DNA from: Streptomyces spongiicola | GTDB taxonomy: Bacteria; Actinomycetota; Actinomycetes; Streptomycetales; Streptomycetaceae | Reading direction: 5' to 3' | NCBI RefSeq assembly: GCF_003122365.1 | Contig: NZ_CP029254.1 | Location: forward strand, 2,305,001 to 2,369,000 | DNA length: 64,000 nucleotides | Shown: one piece after another, positions 1 to 8,510 of the stretch | How positions within the stretch are numbered: the stretch's first letter is position 1 | Layout of the letters: each line of letters starts with the position of its first letter | Program-made: the position numbers and the translations under genes | The notes under the pieces: generated by a model | What the model was told of the DNA's origin: nothing | The model's input: only the letters and a program-made list of their open reading frames with translations | Databases searched by the model: none

Positions 1-707
1 TGGAACTCCTGTGCGTCTCTGCCGGTTCGCGCGTGGACGCGAACGGCTGTGGGGGACCCGCTGAGTTCCATACGGACGCCCCCGGGTGCGCGTTCAGATC
101 GATCGGCAACTCTTGGGCCCGGCGCGGTGGGACGACCCACGCACGCACATGGCCGGTGCTTCCCCGGCGGTGCCCGGGCCTGGGCCCGGGCATAGACATG
201 GGCATAGAGATGGGCATAGACATGGGAGGAGCGTGCCCCGGGGCGGGAAGGAAGCCCCTCAGCTGCCGGTGCCGTTGCGGGTGCCGTTGCGGGAACCCAC
301 CACGTCGGGTTCGGCCTCCCGGGACTCCGCTTCGAGCACGGTCAGCGGCTCACCCGGGACCACGACGGAGCCGACCTCCGCCTCGGGTGCCGTGGTCGCG
401 GCCCACTGGACCGCTCCGGCCACGAGGCGGTCGGTGGCGTCCTCAGTACCGGGCTCACCCCGCTCGCCCCCGCGCGGCCCCGCGCGGCCAGAGCACAGAG
501 GTCCCACCTCCCCGGCGGACGTGGAGTGGTGCCGGTGCGCAGGCGAGGCCGGGTCTCCTGCTCCTGCTCCTGCTCCTGCCGCGCGACGCCGCCGGGTCCT
601 GCCCGCCGCGGCGACGGTCCCTCGCCGAGCCGCCGAATCGCACACCTGAACGGGCGGTGTCCGTCAGGGCGATGGGAACCAAGTCGTTATCGGGGGCGGA
701 GTGAACC
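1..707. other. No confident gene; short repeats
   Basis: I see no convincing gene here. A minus-strand frame at 259-645 ends in a fairly natural-looking acidic C-terminus, but its first half is Arg/Ala/Gly low-complexity and I could not assign a family. The stretch holds three 12-bp units of the type GGGCATAGACAT (188-223) and four CTCCTG hexamers near 558-582. The promoter of the wall protein that follows should lie at the right end. Confidence 0.4.
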
Positions 708-773
708 GTGCTGTACGGGAGGAGTACTGTGCGCTGCCGTCAGACCATGTGTCAGGACATCCATGGAGGATTG

Positions 774-1508
774 ATGAATGCACCCACCCGTGCGTGGAAG
801 CGCTCGGGCGCTCTTATAGCGGGCGCTGCCTTCGGACTGGTCGGAGTGGGCCTGAACGCGGCTCCGGCCTCGGCCCACACGCCCGTCTGGACGGTGACGT
901 GTTCCGAGGTCACCGTCGACCTCAAGGCGTACAGCTCCCGGGTCACCAACACGGTGACGATCACTGCCGACGGCAAGGACCTGCTGCCCACGCAGGAGTT
1001 CGGGCGTGACTTCAGCAAGACCCTGCAACTGCCCGAGCACAAGGCCGAGATCCAGGTGCGGCTTGTGGTGAAGGCAGGCGACGGGGAACGCTTCTCGCGC
1101 GACGAGACCAAGACCGCGCCCGTATGCGAGACCCCGGAGCCCTCGGAGCCGCCTCAGGAGCCGGAGCCCTCGGAACCGCCCAGCTCGGAACCGCCGGCCT
1201 CGGAGCCTCCCGCCTCGGAACCGCCCAGCTCGGAGCCTCCCGCCACGGAGCCTCCCGCCTCGGAACCGCCCAGCTCGGAGCCTCCCGCCACGGAGCCTCC
1301 CGCCACGGAACCGCCCGGCACGGAGCCTCCCGCCACGGAGCCTCCCAGCTCCGAGGCCCCGCCCGCTCCGGCGCCGAGCACGCCGCCTCTCGCGGAGACC
1401 GGCGGTTCCAGCGCCACGCCGGTGATCGCGGGCGCCGCTGCCGCGACGGTCGCGGCGGGTGCCGGCATCCTCGTGGTGACGCGCAGGCGCCGCGCCGGCC
1501 GGAGCTGA
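774..1508 (+). CDS. LAETG-anchored cell wall surface protein
   Basis: Predicted secreted wall protein of 244 residues. It has an Arg/Lys-containing N-terminus and a hydrophobic segment ending in PASA (likely cleavage after residue 34), then a compact domain of about 85 residues containing Cys43 and Cys118, which could pair. A long Pro/Ser/Glu/Thr stalk of PPSSE, PPASE and PPATE repeats follows. It ends with LAETG (206-210), a hydrophobic helix and an RRRR tail, the layout of a sortase substrate; LAETG suits the actinobacterial class E sortases. I start at ATG 774 because GGAGGA at 765-770 precedes it, although the spacing is short; an in-frame ATG at 708 would bury the signal peptide. No sortase is encoded nearby. 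A strong hairpin follows the stop. Confidence 0.85.
   Translation: MNAPTRAWKRSGALIAGAAFGLVGVGLNAAPASAHTPVWTVTCSEVTVDLKAYSSRVTNTVTITADGKDLLPTQEFGRDFSKTLQLPEHKAEIQVRLVVKAGDGERFSRDETKTAPVCETPEPSEPPQEPEPSEPPSSEPPASEPPASEPPSSEPPATEPPASEPPSSEPPATEPPATEPPGTEPPATEPPSSEAPPAPAPSTPPLAETGGSSATPVIAGAAAATVAAGAGILVVTRRRRAGRS
1211..1300 (+). repeat. 45-bp perfect tandem duplication in the Pro/Glu stalk
   Basis: Positions 1211-1255 and 1256-1300 are identical 45-bp units (15 codons), so the stalk of the LAETG protein can lengthen or shorten in frame. The surrounding stalk is built from shorter imperfect copies of the same five-residue motifs. Confidence 0.85.
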
Positions 1509-1524
1509 CCGCCCGCCGCCCGTT

Positions 1525-1560
1525 CCGTGCCCCGGGGCCTGCACGGGCCCCGGGGCACGG
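1525..1560 (+). terminator. Hairpin terminator of the wall protein gene
   Basis: A 15-bp perfect stem (1525-1539 with 1546-1560) around a 6-base loop starts 16 bp after the stop at 1508. There is no T-run, as is usual for high-GC actinobacteria. Confidence 0.7.
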
Positions 1561-1931
1561 CCGTGCCCTGGTCACTCCGGCGCCCGGTTGCCGATGCCGG
1601 TGCCGTACGGCGGAGCCCGAAACCCGGCGCCCGAAGCCCGCAGGGTGGTCACGTTCACCGGTGGGACGGGGGCTCGGCGCACACGCACGCAACCCGGAGG
1701 TCGCGGACCGGGGCTGGTGCCCTACCCGGCTCGAACACCGGCCGGACCGGGGAGACGGACCGGGAGACGGCGGGAGACGGAGCGGACCGGGAAACCTGGC
1801 AGGACCCGGGAGGCAGACGGGACCCGGGAGGCAGACGGGACCCCGGAAGAGCACAGGACCAGGGCCGGAAGAAGGCAGGACCCCGGAAGAGGACCGGAAA
1901 CCGGGCCGGCGCCGCCTTGCGCAGCCGCGCC
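1561..1931. other. Intergenic, 371 bp, low complexity
   Basis: Gap between two convergent genes. I see no gene in it. It contains two perfect 18-bp tandem units (1803-1820, 1821-1838) and further degraded GGACCCGGGA/GGAAGA purine-rich units up to about 1905. Confidence 0.5.
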
Positions 1932-2333
1932 TCAGGAACGCTCTTCGGCCCCGGCTTCCTTCGCGGCGCGCCTCTCCTTGAGGCGCACGGCCTCCTTCCG
2001 CACCTCGGCCTGGGTCGCGCGCTCGCGCTGGAGCCACTCCGGGCTCTCCTGCTTCAGTGCCTCGATCTGCTCCGTTGTCAGGGCCTCGGTGACCCCGCCC
2101 CGGGCCAGGCCCGAGATGGAGACGCCCAGTTTCGCCGCGACGACGGGCCGGGGGTGCGGGCCGTGGCTCCGCAGCTCGCGGAGCCACTCGGGCGGGTCGG
2201 CCTGGAGCGCGTTGAGTTCGTCCCGCGAGACGACACCCTCCCGGAACTCCGCAGGGGTGGCCTCGAGGTACACACCCAGCTTCTTCGCCGCCGTGGCGGG
2301 CTTCATGGTCTGGGTGCCGTGGTGCGACGTCAT
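1932..2333 (-). CDS. DUF5997 family protein
   Basis: Small soluble protein of 133 residues matching the DUF5997 family of actinobacteria. The N-terminal part begins MTSHHGTQTMKPATAAKKLG, and two repeated modules follow, each with a VAAKLGVS- or AAKKLGVY-type turn, a PPEWL or SPEWL motif and a charged helix. The C-terminus is a Lys/Arg/Glu-rich helix. The repeated pattern suggests two DNA-binding-like helical modules, but no function is established that I know of. ATG 2333 is chosen; the frame is open far upstream only because of GC bias. It is divergent from, and 57 bp away from, the LysR-type ligand-binding gene, a pairing that recurs in Streptomyces and suggests linked function. Confidence 0.8.
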   Translation of the reverse strand: MTSHHGTQTMKPATAAKKLGVYLEATPAEFREGVVSRDELNALQADPPEWLRELRSHGPHPRPVVAAKLGVSISGLARGGVTEALTTEQIEALKQESPEWLQRERATQAEVRKEAVRLKERRAAKEAGAEERS

Positions 2334-2390
2334 GGCTCCAGGATATCGAGCATGTGCACGGGCTCGAACCACGCCGGATAACCTGGAGCG

Positions 2391-3281
2391 GTGACCGGCT
2401 CGGAAGCTCCCCCCTCGTTCAGACTCGCGTACGTCCCGGGCGTGACCCCCGGCAAATGGGTGCGCATCTGGCAGGAGCGGCTGCCCGGCACTCCTCTGGA
2501 CCTGCTCGCGGTACCTGCCGCCGAGGCGGAGCGCCTGCTGCGCGAGGGGGCGGCCGACGCCGGTGTGGTCCGGCTGCCCGTCGACCGCACCGTCTTCAGC
2601 GCCATCCCGCTCTACACGGAGACGACGGTCGTCGTCGTACCGAAGGACCACGCGATCGCGGCCGTCGACGAGGTCGCCCTGGAGGACCTGGCCGACGACG
2701 TCGTGTTCCACCCGCTGGACGACACCCTCCCGTGGCAGGGCCTGCCGGGCCGTCCCGCGGTTGAGCGGCCGGCGACGACGGCGGACGCGATCGCACTCGT
2801 GGCCGCGGGGGTGGGTGTGCTGGTGGTCCCCCAGTCCCTCGCCCGTCTGCACCATCGCAGGGACCTCACCTACCGCCCGGTGACGGACGCCCCTCGGTCG
2901 GGCGTCGCCCTGTCCTGGCCGGAGGACCGGACCACCGATCTGGTGGACGACTTCATCGGCATCGTCCGCGGGAGGACCGTCAACAGCGCGCGGGGCCGGC
3001 GCCTCTCCCCCGCCGAGCCGCCGAAGGGCACGACGAAGAGCACGAAGAGCACAGCGAAGGGCACGGCGAAGGACGGGACGAAGAGCACGACGAGGGGCAC
3101 GGCACGGGACCAGCCGAAGGACCAGCCGAAGGGCGGGGCCCGGCGCTCCGGCCGCCCGGCGCGCGAGGCGGCCGGCGGCACGTCCGCGGCGGGTGGCCGG
3201 CGTGGTGCGGCCACCGGGCGTGGCGGTACTCCGGCCGGGCGCCGGGGTGCCCGGCCCGGCAGGCCGCGCCGCCGTTCCTGA
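2391..3281 (+). CDS. LysR-type substrate-binding domain protein lacking the DNA-binding domain
   Basis: A 296-residue protein. Residues about 10-200 form a LysR-type co-inducer-binding fold (LAYVPGVTPGKW start; an ADAGVVRLP segment; VVVVPKDHAIA; a GVGVLVVPQSLARL segment). There is no N-terminal winged helix, so it is not a complete LysR regulator. The last 95 residues are a basic low-complexity tail rich in Lys, Arg, Thr, Ser and Gly (repeated KGT, KST and KDQP units, then RRGA/GRR), resembling tails of actinobacterial nucleoid proteins. The GTG start at 2391 lies just after GGAG. The protein could sense a ligand and contact nucleic acid through the tail; this is inference. The partner gene (DUF5997) is divergent. 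Confidence 0.8.
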   Translation: MTGSEAPPSFRLAYVPGVTPGKWVRIWQERLPGTPLDLLAVPAAEAERLLREGAADAGVVRLPVDRTVFSAIPLYTETTVVVVPKDHAIAAVDEVALEDLADDVVFHPLDDTLPWQGLPGRPAVERPATTADAIALVAAGVGVLVVPQSLARLHHRRDLTYRPVTDAPRSGVALSWPEDRTTDLVDDFIGIVRGRTVNSARGRRLSPAEPPKGTTKSTKSTAKGTAKDGTKSTTRGTARDQPKDQPKGGARRSGRPAREAAGGTSAAGGRRGAATGRGGTPAGRRGARPGRPRRRS

Positions 3282-3329
3282 CGTCCGGAGCCCGCGAGGT
3301 GCCCGTCCCGGCATGGGAAACGCGGATGC

Positions 3330-3350
3330 CCCGGGAGAAGCCCTCCCGGG
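3330..3350. terminator. Bidirectional hairpin between convergent genes
   Basis: CCCGGGAG (3330-3337) pairs with CTCCCGGG (3343-3350) across a 5-base loop, between the convergent ends at 3281 and 3387. Confidence 0.55.
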
Positions 3351-3386
3351 ACACCCGCGTCCGGACGGACGGCGGCCGAGGCCGCC

Positions 3387-3557
3387 CTACCAGCGGTACC
3401 AGCGTCCTCGGCCGCCCCCGGGCCCGGCCGGCCGGATGACGAAGCCGAGCAGCCATACGACGAGCACGATCGCGGCGATCCACCAGAGCGCTTCGAGAGC
3501 GAATCCGGCACCGAAGAGAAGCGCGGCGAGTATGAGAACCAGAAGCAACGGGACCAT
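3387..3557 (-). CDS. Small hydrophobic membrane protein, 56 aa
   Basis: A 56-residue protein starting MVPLLLVLILAALLFGAGFA, with two hydrophobic helices (about 2-20 and 23-42) and a Gly/Arg/Trp-rich tail ending RGRWYRW. Such short hydrophobic proteins are common in Streptomyces and have no firm function. ATG 3557 is preceded by GGAGG at a spacing of about 9 bases. Its neighbour on the other strand is a CsbD-type stress protein, so a general-stress or membrane-stress link is possible but unproven. Confidence 0.75.
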   Translation of the reverse strand: MVPLLLVLILAALLFGAGFALEALWWIAAIVLVVWLLGFVIRPAGPGGGRGRWYRW

Positions 3558-3722
3558 GTTTATCAACCTCCGAACCCACGGTTGCCCCGGGTCTGCGCAT
3601 TCACACCTGAGGAACAGCCGACCGTTCACTTGTCTTTTCTCGTGCGTACCGGGTTTGACGGAGCGCGCTCCGGATATTCGACGCCGTGCACCCGTTGTCG
3701 AGTTCTTCGGGAAGTGAGAGTC

Positions 3723-3896
3723 ATGGCCGCGGACGGGAAGACCCAGGCCCGGATCGAGCAGGTCAGGGGCAAGGTGAAGGAGGCGGTGGGGCGCGCCGTC
3801 GGCAACGGGCGGATGACCGCCGAGGGCCGCGCCGAACAGTCGATGGGCGACATGCGCGAGGCGAAGGAAAAGGCCGGGGACGCCTTTCACCGCTGA
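3723..3896 (+). CDS. CsbD family stress-response protein
   Basis: A 57-residue hydrophilic protein with the CsbD pattern: a KxQxRxEQVRGKVKEAVGRA helix, a GNxRMTAEGRAEQ turn and a second KxxxGDA helix. CsbD proteins are general-stress proteins controlled by alternative sigma factors (sigma-B in Bacillus); the molecular role is unknown. Start ATG 3723 has a GGAAGTGAG-type ribosome binding site. An unusually long perfect hairpin follows 52 bp after the stop. Confidence 0.85.
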   Translation: MAADGKTQARIEQVRGKVKEAVGRAVGNGRMTAEGRAEQSMGDMREAKEKAGDAFHR

Positions 3897-3948
3897 GCGG
3901 CACGTCCGGCCCCGGGGCCCGGTGTCCGCGCGGCGGAACGGAGTTCGA

Positions 3949-3993
3949 GCGGTCCTCGCCGCACCCGCGATCCGCGGGTGCGGCGAGGACCGC
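3949..3993 (+). terminator. 21-bp perfect-stem terminator
   Basis: Positions 3949-3969 and 3973-3993 are perfectly complementary around a 3-base loop (ATC). This is a very stable transcription end for the CsbD gene; no T-run follows. Confidence 0.8.
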
Positions 3994-4650
3994 GGGCGTT
4001 GAGCGGGCTGAGCTTGCGGGGGCGAGGGAGCGTTTCCCGCACGGCTGGACGTCGTGCAGACGGTGACTTCCGTGGCGCGTGGGCTGGGGAGTCGAACAGC
4101 GAACCGGAAGACTTCCTTCGGCTGGACTCGGCAGACCGGCCGCCGTTCGGTGCGCTTGTCCCGGCGGCATCCGCGACGGGACGAGTACCAGCGGCTGCGG
4201 GCCGAGAGCATCGCGCTGGCCGTCGCGGCGAGGCCCGTCGCGATGACCCGCGCCCTGGCATGCGCGACCGGCATCCTCCCGCTCGACGAACAGCCGACGC
4301 ACCCGGACCAAGAGCTGCGCGAGCCGCTGCGCGACAGGTTCAGGACCCTCCTCGTTCCGTAAAGCGGGGCATCCCGGAACAGCTTTTCACAGCGCCCTTC
4401 TCGTCCAGCCATGTCGGCTATATCGGCCACTACGGCTACTCCGGCCACTTCGTCGACTCGCCGGTGATGAGCTTCCTGGACCGAGGACCGGGGAGCAATG
4501 ACCGAGCGGCGGACGGGGAGTTGTTCCCGAGCGGCCGGAAGCCAGCCGCCGCCCGGGGCCTCCCGCCGGGTCCGGCCCGGGTCCGGGTGCGCCTCACGGA
4601 GAGCCCGGCACCGCCTCCATGGTGGGTTAGCGCACTCCGACAGGGAGAAC
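3994..4650. other. Intergenic, about 650 bp, no confident gene
   Basis: Open frames exist on both strands (for example plus 4054-4362), but none shows a recognisable family, good ribosome binding site or clean composition. A short direct-repeat stretch (about 4411-4450) reads as alternating GGCTAT/GGCCAC units. The right end carries the control region of the transporter that follows, including a lone ATGGTG half-site near 4619. Confidence 0.4.
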
Positions 4651-4667
4651 TATGGTGTCCCACCATA
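4651..4667. promoter_or_regulatory. 17-bp palindromic operator candidate upstream of the MHS transporter
   Basis: TATGGTGTCCCACCATA is a palindrome with 7-bp arms, 74 bp before the transporter start. A further ATGGTG half-site lies at about 4673. The same 17-bp pattern TATGG-N7-CCATA recurs at 9420-9436, upstream of the dehydrogenase gene that is followed by the PucR-like regulator gene. Confidence 0.6.
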
Positions 4668-4741
4668 TGTGATGGTGACGTGCCGCTTCCTACGTTGTGC
4701 CGACACGAATACGTCCCCGCCAACGCCTGGAAGTGGTGTTC

Positions 4742-6142
4742 ATGGCCGCCTCGGCAACCGCTCCACCCGAGCCCTCGAACCTGCGGCGCATCGTCGCGGC
4801 GAGCCTCATCGGCACGACCATCGAGTGGTACGACTTCTTCCTCTACGGATCAGCCGCTGCGCTGGTCTTCAACAAGCTGTTCTTCCCGGACTCCGATCCG
4901 CTCGTGGGAACCCTGCTGTCGTTCCTGACATACGCGGTCGGGTTCGCCGCCCGGCCGCTCGGGGCGCTGGTGTTCGGGCACTACGGGGACCGCCTCGGCC
5001 GCAAGAAGCTGCTGGTACTGAGCCTGCTGCTGATGGGCGGGGCGACGTTCGCGATCGGTCTGCTGCCGACGCACGCCACCATCGGGAGCGCCGCTCCCGT
5101 GCTGCTGACGGTTCTGCGGCTGGTCCAGGGGTTCGCACTGGGCGGTGAGTGGGGCGGAGCCGTGCTGCTGGTGTCGGAGCACGGCGACGCACGCCGGCGC
5201 GGCTTCTGGGCCTCGTGGCCGCAGACGGGCGCTCCGGCGGGACAACTGCTGGCGACGGGGGTGCTGGCGGCGCTGACCGCCGTGCTGTCGGAGAGCGCCT
5301 TCATCTCATGGGGCTGGCGCATACCGTTCCTGCTGTCCGGTGTGCTGGTGTTCGTCGGACTGTGGATCCGCCTCTCCGTCGACGAGTCGCCGGTGTTCAA
5401 GGCCGCGCTGGCCCAGGCGGAGCAGCGCAAGGCGGAGTCCGGCCAGGTCGAGAAGATGCCGCTCGTGGCGGTGCTTCGGCACCACTGGCGGGACATCCTG
5501 ATCGCCATGGGCGCCAGGATGGCGGAGAACATCAGCTACTACGTGGTCACCGCCTTCATCCTGGTCTACGCCACCACGTCGGCGGGCCTGAGCAAGCAGA
5601 CGGCCCTCAACGCGGTGCTGATCGCGTCGGCCGTGCACTTCGCGGTGATCCCGTTCTGGGGCGCGCTGTCCGACCGGCTGGGCCGACGGCCGGTGTATCT
5701 GATCGGCGCGGTGGGCGTGGGCGCGTGGATGTTCCCGTTCTTCGCGCTCATCGACGCCGGGTCCTTCGGCAGCCTGCTGCTCGCCGTCACGGTCGGACTC
5801 GTGCTGCACGGCGCGATGTACGCCCCGCAGGCGGCCTTCTTCTCGGAGATGTTCGCGACACGCATGCGGTACTCGGGCGCTTCCATCGGCGCCCAGTTCT
5901 CCTCCGTGGCTGCCGGGGCGCCCGCGCCGCTGATCGCCACGGCGCTCCTCGCCGAGTACGGCGGCTCCACGCCGATCGCGCTGTACGTGATCGCCGCCGC
6001 GCTGCTCACGGTCGTGGCCGTGGCGTGCGCCCGGGAGACCCGTGACCGCGACCTCGCCTCCGTCGGAGCGGGCGTCCCGGAGGACGGTGCGGCCCGGGAC
6101 GCCCGGGAATCGAACGCGGCGGACGCCCCGGCCTCCGCCTGA
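4742..6142 (+). CDS. MHS-family MFS transporter (metabolite:H+ symporter)
   Basis: A 466-residue inner-membrane transporter with about 12 helices. Family marks of the metabolite:H+ symporter branch are present: SLIGTTIEWYDFFLYG near the N-terminus, RPLGALVFGHYGDRLGRKK in the first cytoplasmic loop, GGEWGGAVLL in helix 5 and WGALSDRLGRRPVY in the second half. The family imports organic acids and related small metabolites (citrate, alpha-ketoglutarate, proline/betaine, shikimate types) with protons. ATG 4742 follows a weak GGAAG. The gene converges on a PucR-like regulator, and the shared upstream palindrome with the hydroxybutyrate-type dehydrogenase gene suggests uptake of a 3-hydroxy acid or another acid handled by that enzyme; the substrate is inferred. 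Confidence 0.85.
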   Translation: MAASATAPPEPSNLRRIVAASLIGTTIEWYDFFLYGSAAALVFNKLFFPDSDPLVGTLLSFLTYAVGFAARPLGALVFGHYGDRLGRKKLLVLSLLLMGGATFAIGLLPTHATIGSAAPVLLTVLRLVQGFALGGEWGGAVLLVSEHGDARRRGFWASWPQTGAPAGQLLATGVLAALTAVLSESAFISWGWRIPFLLSGVLVFVGLWIRLSVDESPVFKAALAQAEQRKAESGQVEKMPLVAVLRHHWRDILIAMGARMAENISYYVVTAFILVYATTSAGLSKQTALNAVLIASAVHFAVIPFWGALSDRLGRRPVYLIGAVGVGAWMFPFFALIDAGSFGSLLLAVTVGLVLHGAMYAPQAAFFSEMFATRMRYSGASIGAQFSSVAAGAPAPLIATALLAEYGGSTPIALYVIAAALLTVVAVACARETRDRDLASVGAGVPEDGAARDARESNAADAPASA

Positions 6143-6264
6143 CCCGTTCACACCGTCACACCTTCACACCTCCGGAGCCGCGTGGACCGTGCACAACGGT
6201 CGGCGCGGCCCCGGGCGCGCGGGGCGACGGGTAGGCGCCGTGCGCCTGGCGGGTGCGTCCGCGC

Positions 6265-6283
6265 CCCCGGGCCCTGCCCGGGG
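6265..6283. terminator. Hairpin in the 359-bp gap between convergent genes
   Basis: CCCCGGGC (6265-6272) pairs with GCCCGGGG (6276-6283) between the transporter (ends 6142) and the regulator (ends 6502). The rest of this gap (6143-6501) shows no gene. Confidence 0.45.
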
Positions 6284-6501
6284 CAGGTGACCGAAGGGAC
6301 GCGACCGAAGGACGTGGCCGGTGGGGCGGGCCGGCCAGGGCGTGCGGTGGGGCCGTGCCCCCGGCGCGGTCTGCGGTGGCCCGGGCAGCGCGGGAACACC
6401 GGGGCGCGGGCGGATCGGACGACCGGGCCGCACACTCGGTCTGGGCCCCGGCGCACCGGCCCCGGGTCAGCCGGCGCCGCACACCCGGCGGGGAAGGGCC
6501 T

Positions 6502-8397
6502 TCAGCGCACCGCGGCCCCCGATATCGCGTGCAGCCGCAGCGCGAGCTGGATCTCCAGGGCACGGGCGGGCGACTGCCAGTCCGCGCCCAGGAGCCTGCC
6601 GATGCGCTCCAGCCGCTGGGCGACCGTGTTCACATGCACATGCAGGGCGTCCTTGGTGCGGGCCGGGCTCGTTCCGCTGGCGAAGTAGGCGTCGAGGGTG
6701 CGCACCAGGTCCGTGCCGCGGCGCTCGTCGTAGTCGGCGACGGGCCCGATGGTGCGGTGGACGAATCCCCCGATGTCCCCGGTGTCGGCGAGCAGCAGCC
6801 CGAGGAATCCCAGGTCCGGTGCCGCCGCGCCTTCCCCGGAGCGGCCCAGCAGCCTCAGGGCCTCCACACAGCGCCGCGCCTCCGCATAGGCCGCGGCGAC
6901 CGAGCCGGGGTTTCCGGCGGGTGCCGCGACCGGCGCCGAGGCGCCGACGGTGACGGGCTCGCGGAGGGTGGCGCCGAGCTGCTTCGCCGCCTGGCGTGCC
7001 AGCTCGGGCGCGCTGCCCTCGGGTCCCGTCGGCAGCAGGAGCACCGTGCCTCCGTCGCGGGTCGCCGCCAGTCCGTGGCGGGTGGCCGCCAGATGCGAGG
7101 CCGCGGACCACAGGCGCTGGCGGTCTGCGGTGGCCCGGTCGCCGCGTCCGCCGGCCGCCTGGGCGTCGACGCGGGCGGCGAGCACCACGTGCGGGGCGTC
7201 CAGGTCGGCCCGTAGCCGGGCGGCGCGCTCGCGCAGCAGGCGGGGGTCGCGTCCGGGTGAGTCGAGCAGGTCGTCCAGCAGTTCCCCGCGCACCCGCTGC
7301 TCGGCCTCGCCGGCGGAGCGGCGGGCCAGCAGCAGCAGCGAGGTGACCATGGCGGCGCGCTCCAGGGTGCGCCGGTCGACGGGGTCGGGGGCGGGGTGGC
7401 CGCTCAGCACGAGCGCGCCGAGGAGTTCCCCGCCGGCGGAGACGGCCACCACCCAGTCGTCCGCGTGCCGTACGGCGTGGCCGTCGGCGCCGGAGAACTC
7501 CACGCCGGCCAGCGCGGGCGCGTCCGGTTCGGCGAACTCCACCGTCCCGTCGAGCACCTCCGACACGGCACGGGCGACGTCCTGGACCCCGCCGCCGTGC
7601 AGAACCAGTTCGGTGAGCCGGTCGTGGACGCCCGAGGCGCGCTCGATGACGGCGCTGTGGTCGCGGATGATGGCGTTCGCCCGCTCCAGCTCCGCCAGTG
7701 CGTTCCGCGTCTCGGCGAGCAGATGCGCGGTGTCGATGGCGACCGCCGCGTGGGCGGCGAAGGAGGCGAGCAGCGCCACCTGCTCCCGCTCGAAGACCCG
7801 GGCGCGGCGGTCGGCGGCGAAGAGCACGCCGATCACCTGGCTGCCCAGCATCAGCGGGACGCCGAGGATCGCGACGAGTCCTTCGTCCCGCACGCCCGAG
7901 TCGATGGCCCGGGTGTGCCGGAACCGTTCGTCGTCGAGGTAGTTGTCGGTCACGTACGGCCGGGCGGTCTGGGCGACCAGTCCGCCGAGCCCCTCGCCCA
8001 TGCCGAGCCGGAGCTGCTGGAAGCGGGCGGACACCGAGCCCTCGGTGACCCGCATGTAGGTGTCTCCGGCCGCGGGGTCGTTGAGGCTGAGGTAGGCGAC
8101 CTCCGTGCGGAGGAGGGAGCGGGCGCGCTGCACGATGGCCCGCAGTACCGCGTCGAGGTCGCGCAGCCCCGACAGGTCGTGCGCGGTCTCGAAGAGCGCG
8201 GACAGCTCCGCCTCGCGGCGGCGTCTGCCCTCAAGTTCGGCGCGGACGCGCAGGGCGAGTTGCTTGGCCTGCTCGAGGCCGGACAGCGCCTCGGGGCCGG
8301 CACCGGCCGCCCGGGCCAGCAACACGGGCCGGTCGTATGCCTCGGCGTGCGCGCCGCGTGCGAGGAGCTCCAGGTAGGAGACCTGTTCGTGGGACAT
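6502..8397 (-). CDS. GAF-domain PucR-type transcriptional regulator
   Basis: A 631-residue regulator. An N-terminal helical segment leads into a GAF domain (about residues 65-220, ALFETAHDLSGLRDLDAVLR onwards), then a central region of the CdaR/PucR GGDEF-like type and a C-terminal PucR helix-turn-helix (about 570-625) containing DALHVHVNTVAQRLERIGRL. Regulators of this build usually activate catabolic genes in response to a small ligand. ATG 8397 follows an open stretch. The gene lies 113 bp downstream of the dehydrogenase gene on the same strand and converges with the MHS transporter, so it is the natural candidate for binding the TATGG-N7-CCATA sites. Confidence 0.85.
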   Translation of the reverse strand: MSHEQVSYLELLARGAHAEAYDRPVLLARAAGAGPEALSGLEQAKQLALRVRAELEGRRRREAELSALFETAHDLSGLRDLDAVLRAIVQRARSLLRTEVAYLSLNDPAAGDTYMRVTEGSVSARFQQLRLGMGEGLGGLVAQTARPYVTDNYLDDERFRHTRAIDSGVRDEGLVAILGVPLMLGSQVIGVLFAADRRARVFEREQVALLASFAAHAAVAIDTAHLLAETRNALAELERANAIIRDHSAVIERASGVHDRLTELVLHGGGVQDVARAVSEVLDGTVEFAEPDAPALAGVEFSGADGHAVRHADDWVVAVSAGGELLGALVLSGHPAPDPVDRRTLERAAMVTSLLLLARRSAGEAEQRVRGELLDDLLDSPGRDPRLLRERAARLRADLDAPHVVLAARVDAQAAGGRGDRATADRQRLWSAASHLAATRHGLAATRDGGTVLLLPTGPEGSAPELARQAAKQLGATLREPVTVGASAPVAAPAGNPGSVAAAYAEARRCVEALRLLGRSGEGAAAPDLGFLGLLLADTGDIGGFVHRTIGPVADYDERRGTDLVRTLDAYFASGTSPARTKDALHVHVNTVAQRLERIGRLLGADWQSPARALEIQLALRLHAISGAAVR

Positions 8398-8510
8398 GGT
8401 CACAGGGATACCCGTCGTGCCGGGGGTCCCGCCAGCCCTGTGGACGACGGGGCCCTTGTGGACAACCGCGTCACCCGCGGCTCGCGGATCCGCCCGGCCG
8501 GCCGGCCGGT

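Noticed and set aside
259..645. Minus-strand 128-residue frame near the left end
   Set aside because: Half of it is low-complexity, it has no recognised family and no clear ribosome binding site; left as an unannotated possibility.
4054..4362. Plus-strand 102-residue frame before the MHS transporter
   Set aside because: The C-terminal part looks weakly protein-like, but there is no family match I can support and the N-terminal part is unlike a gene.
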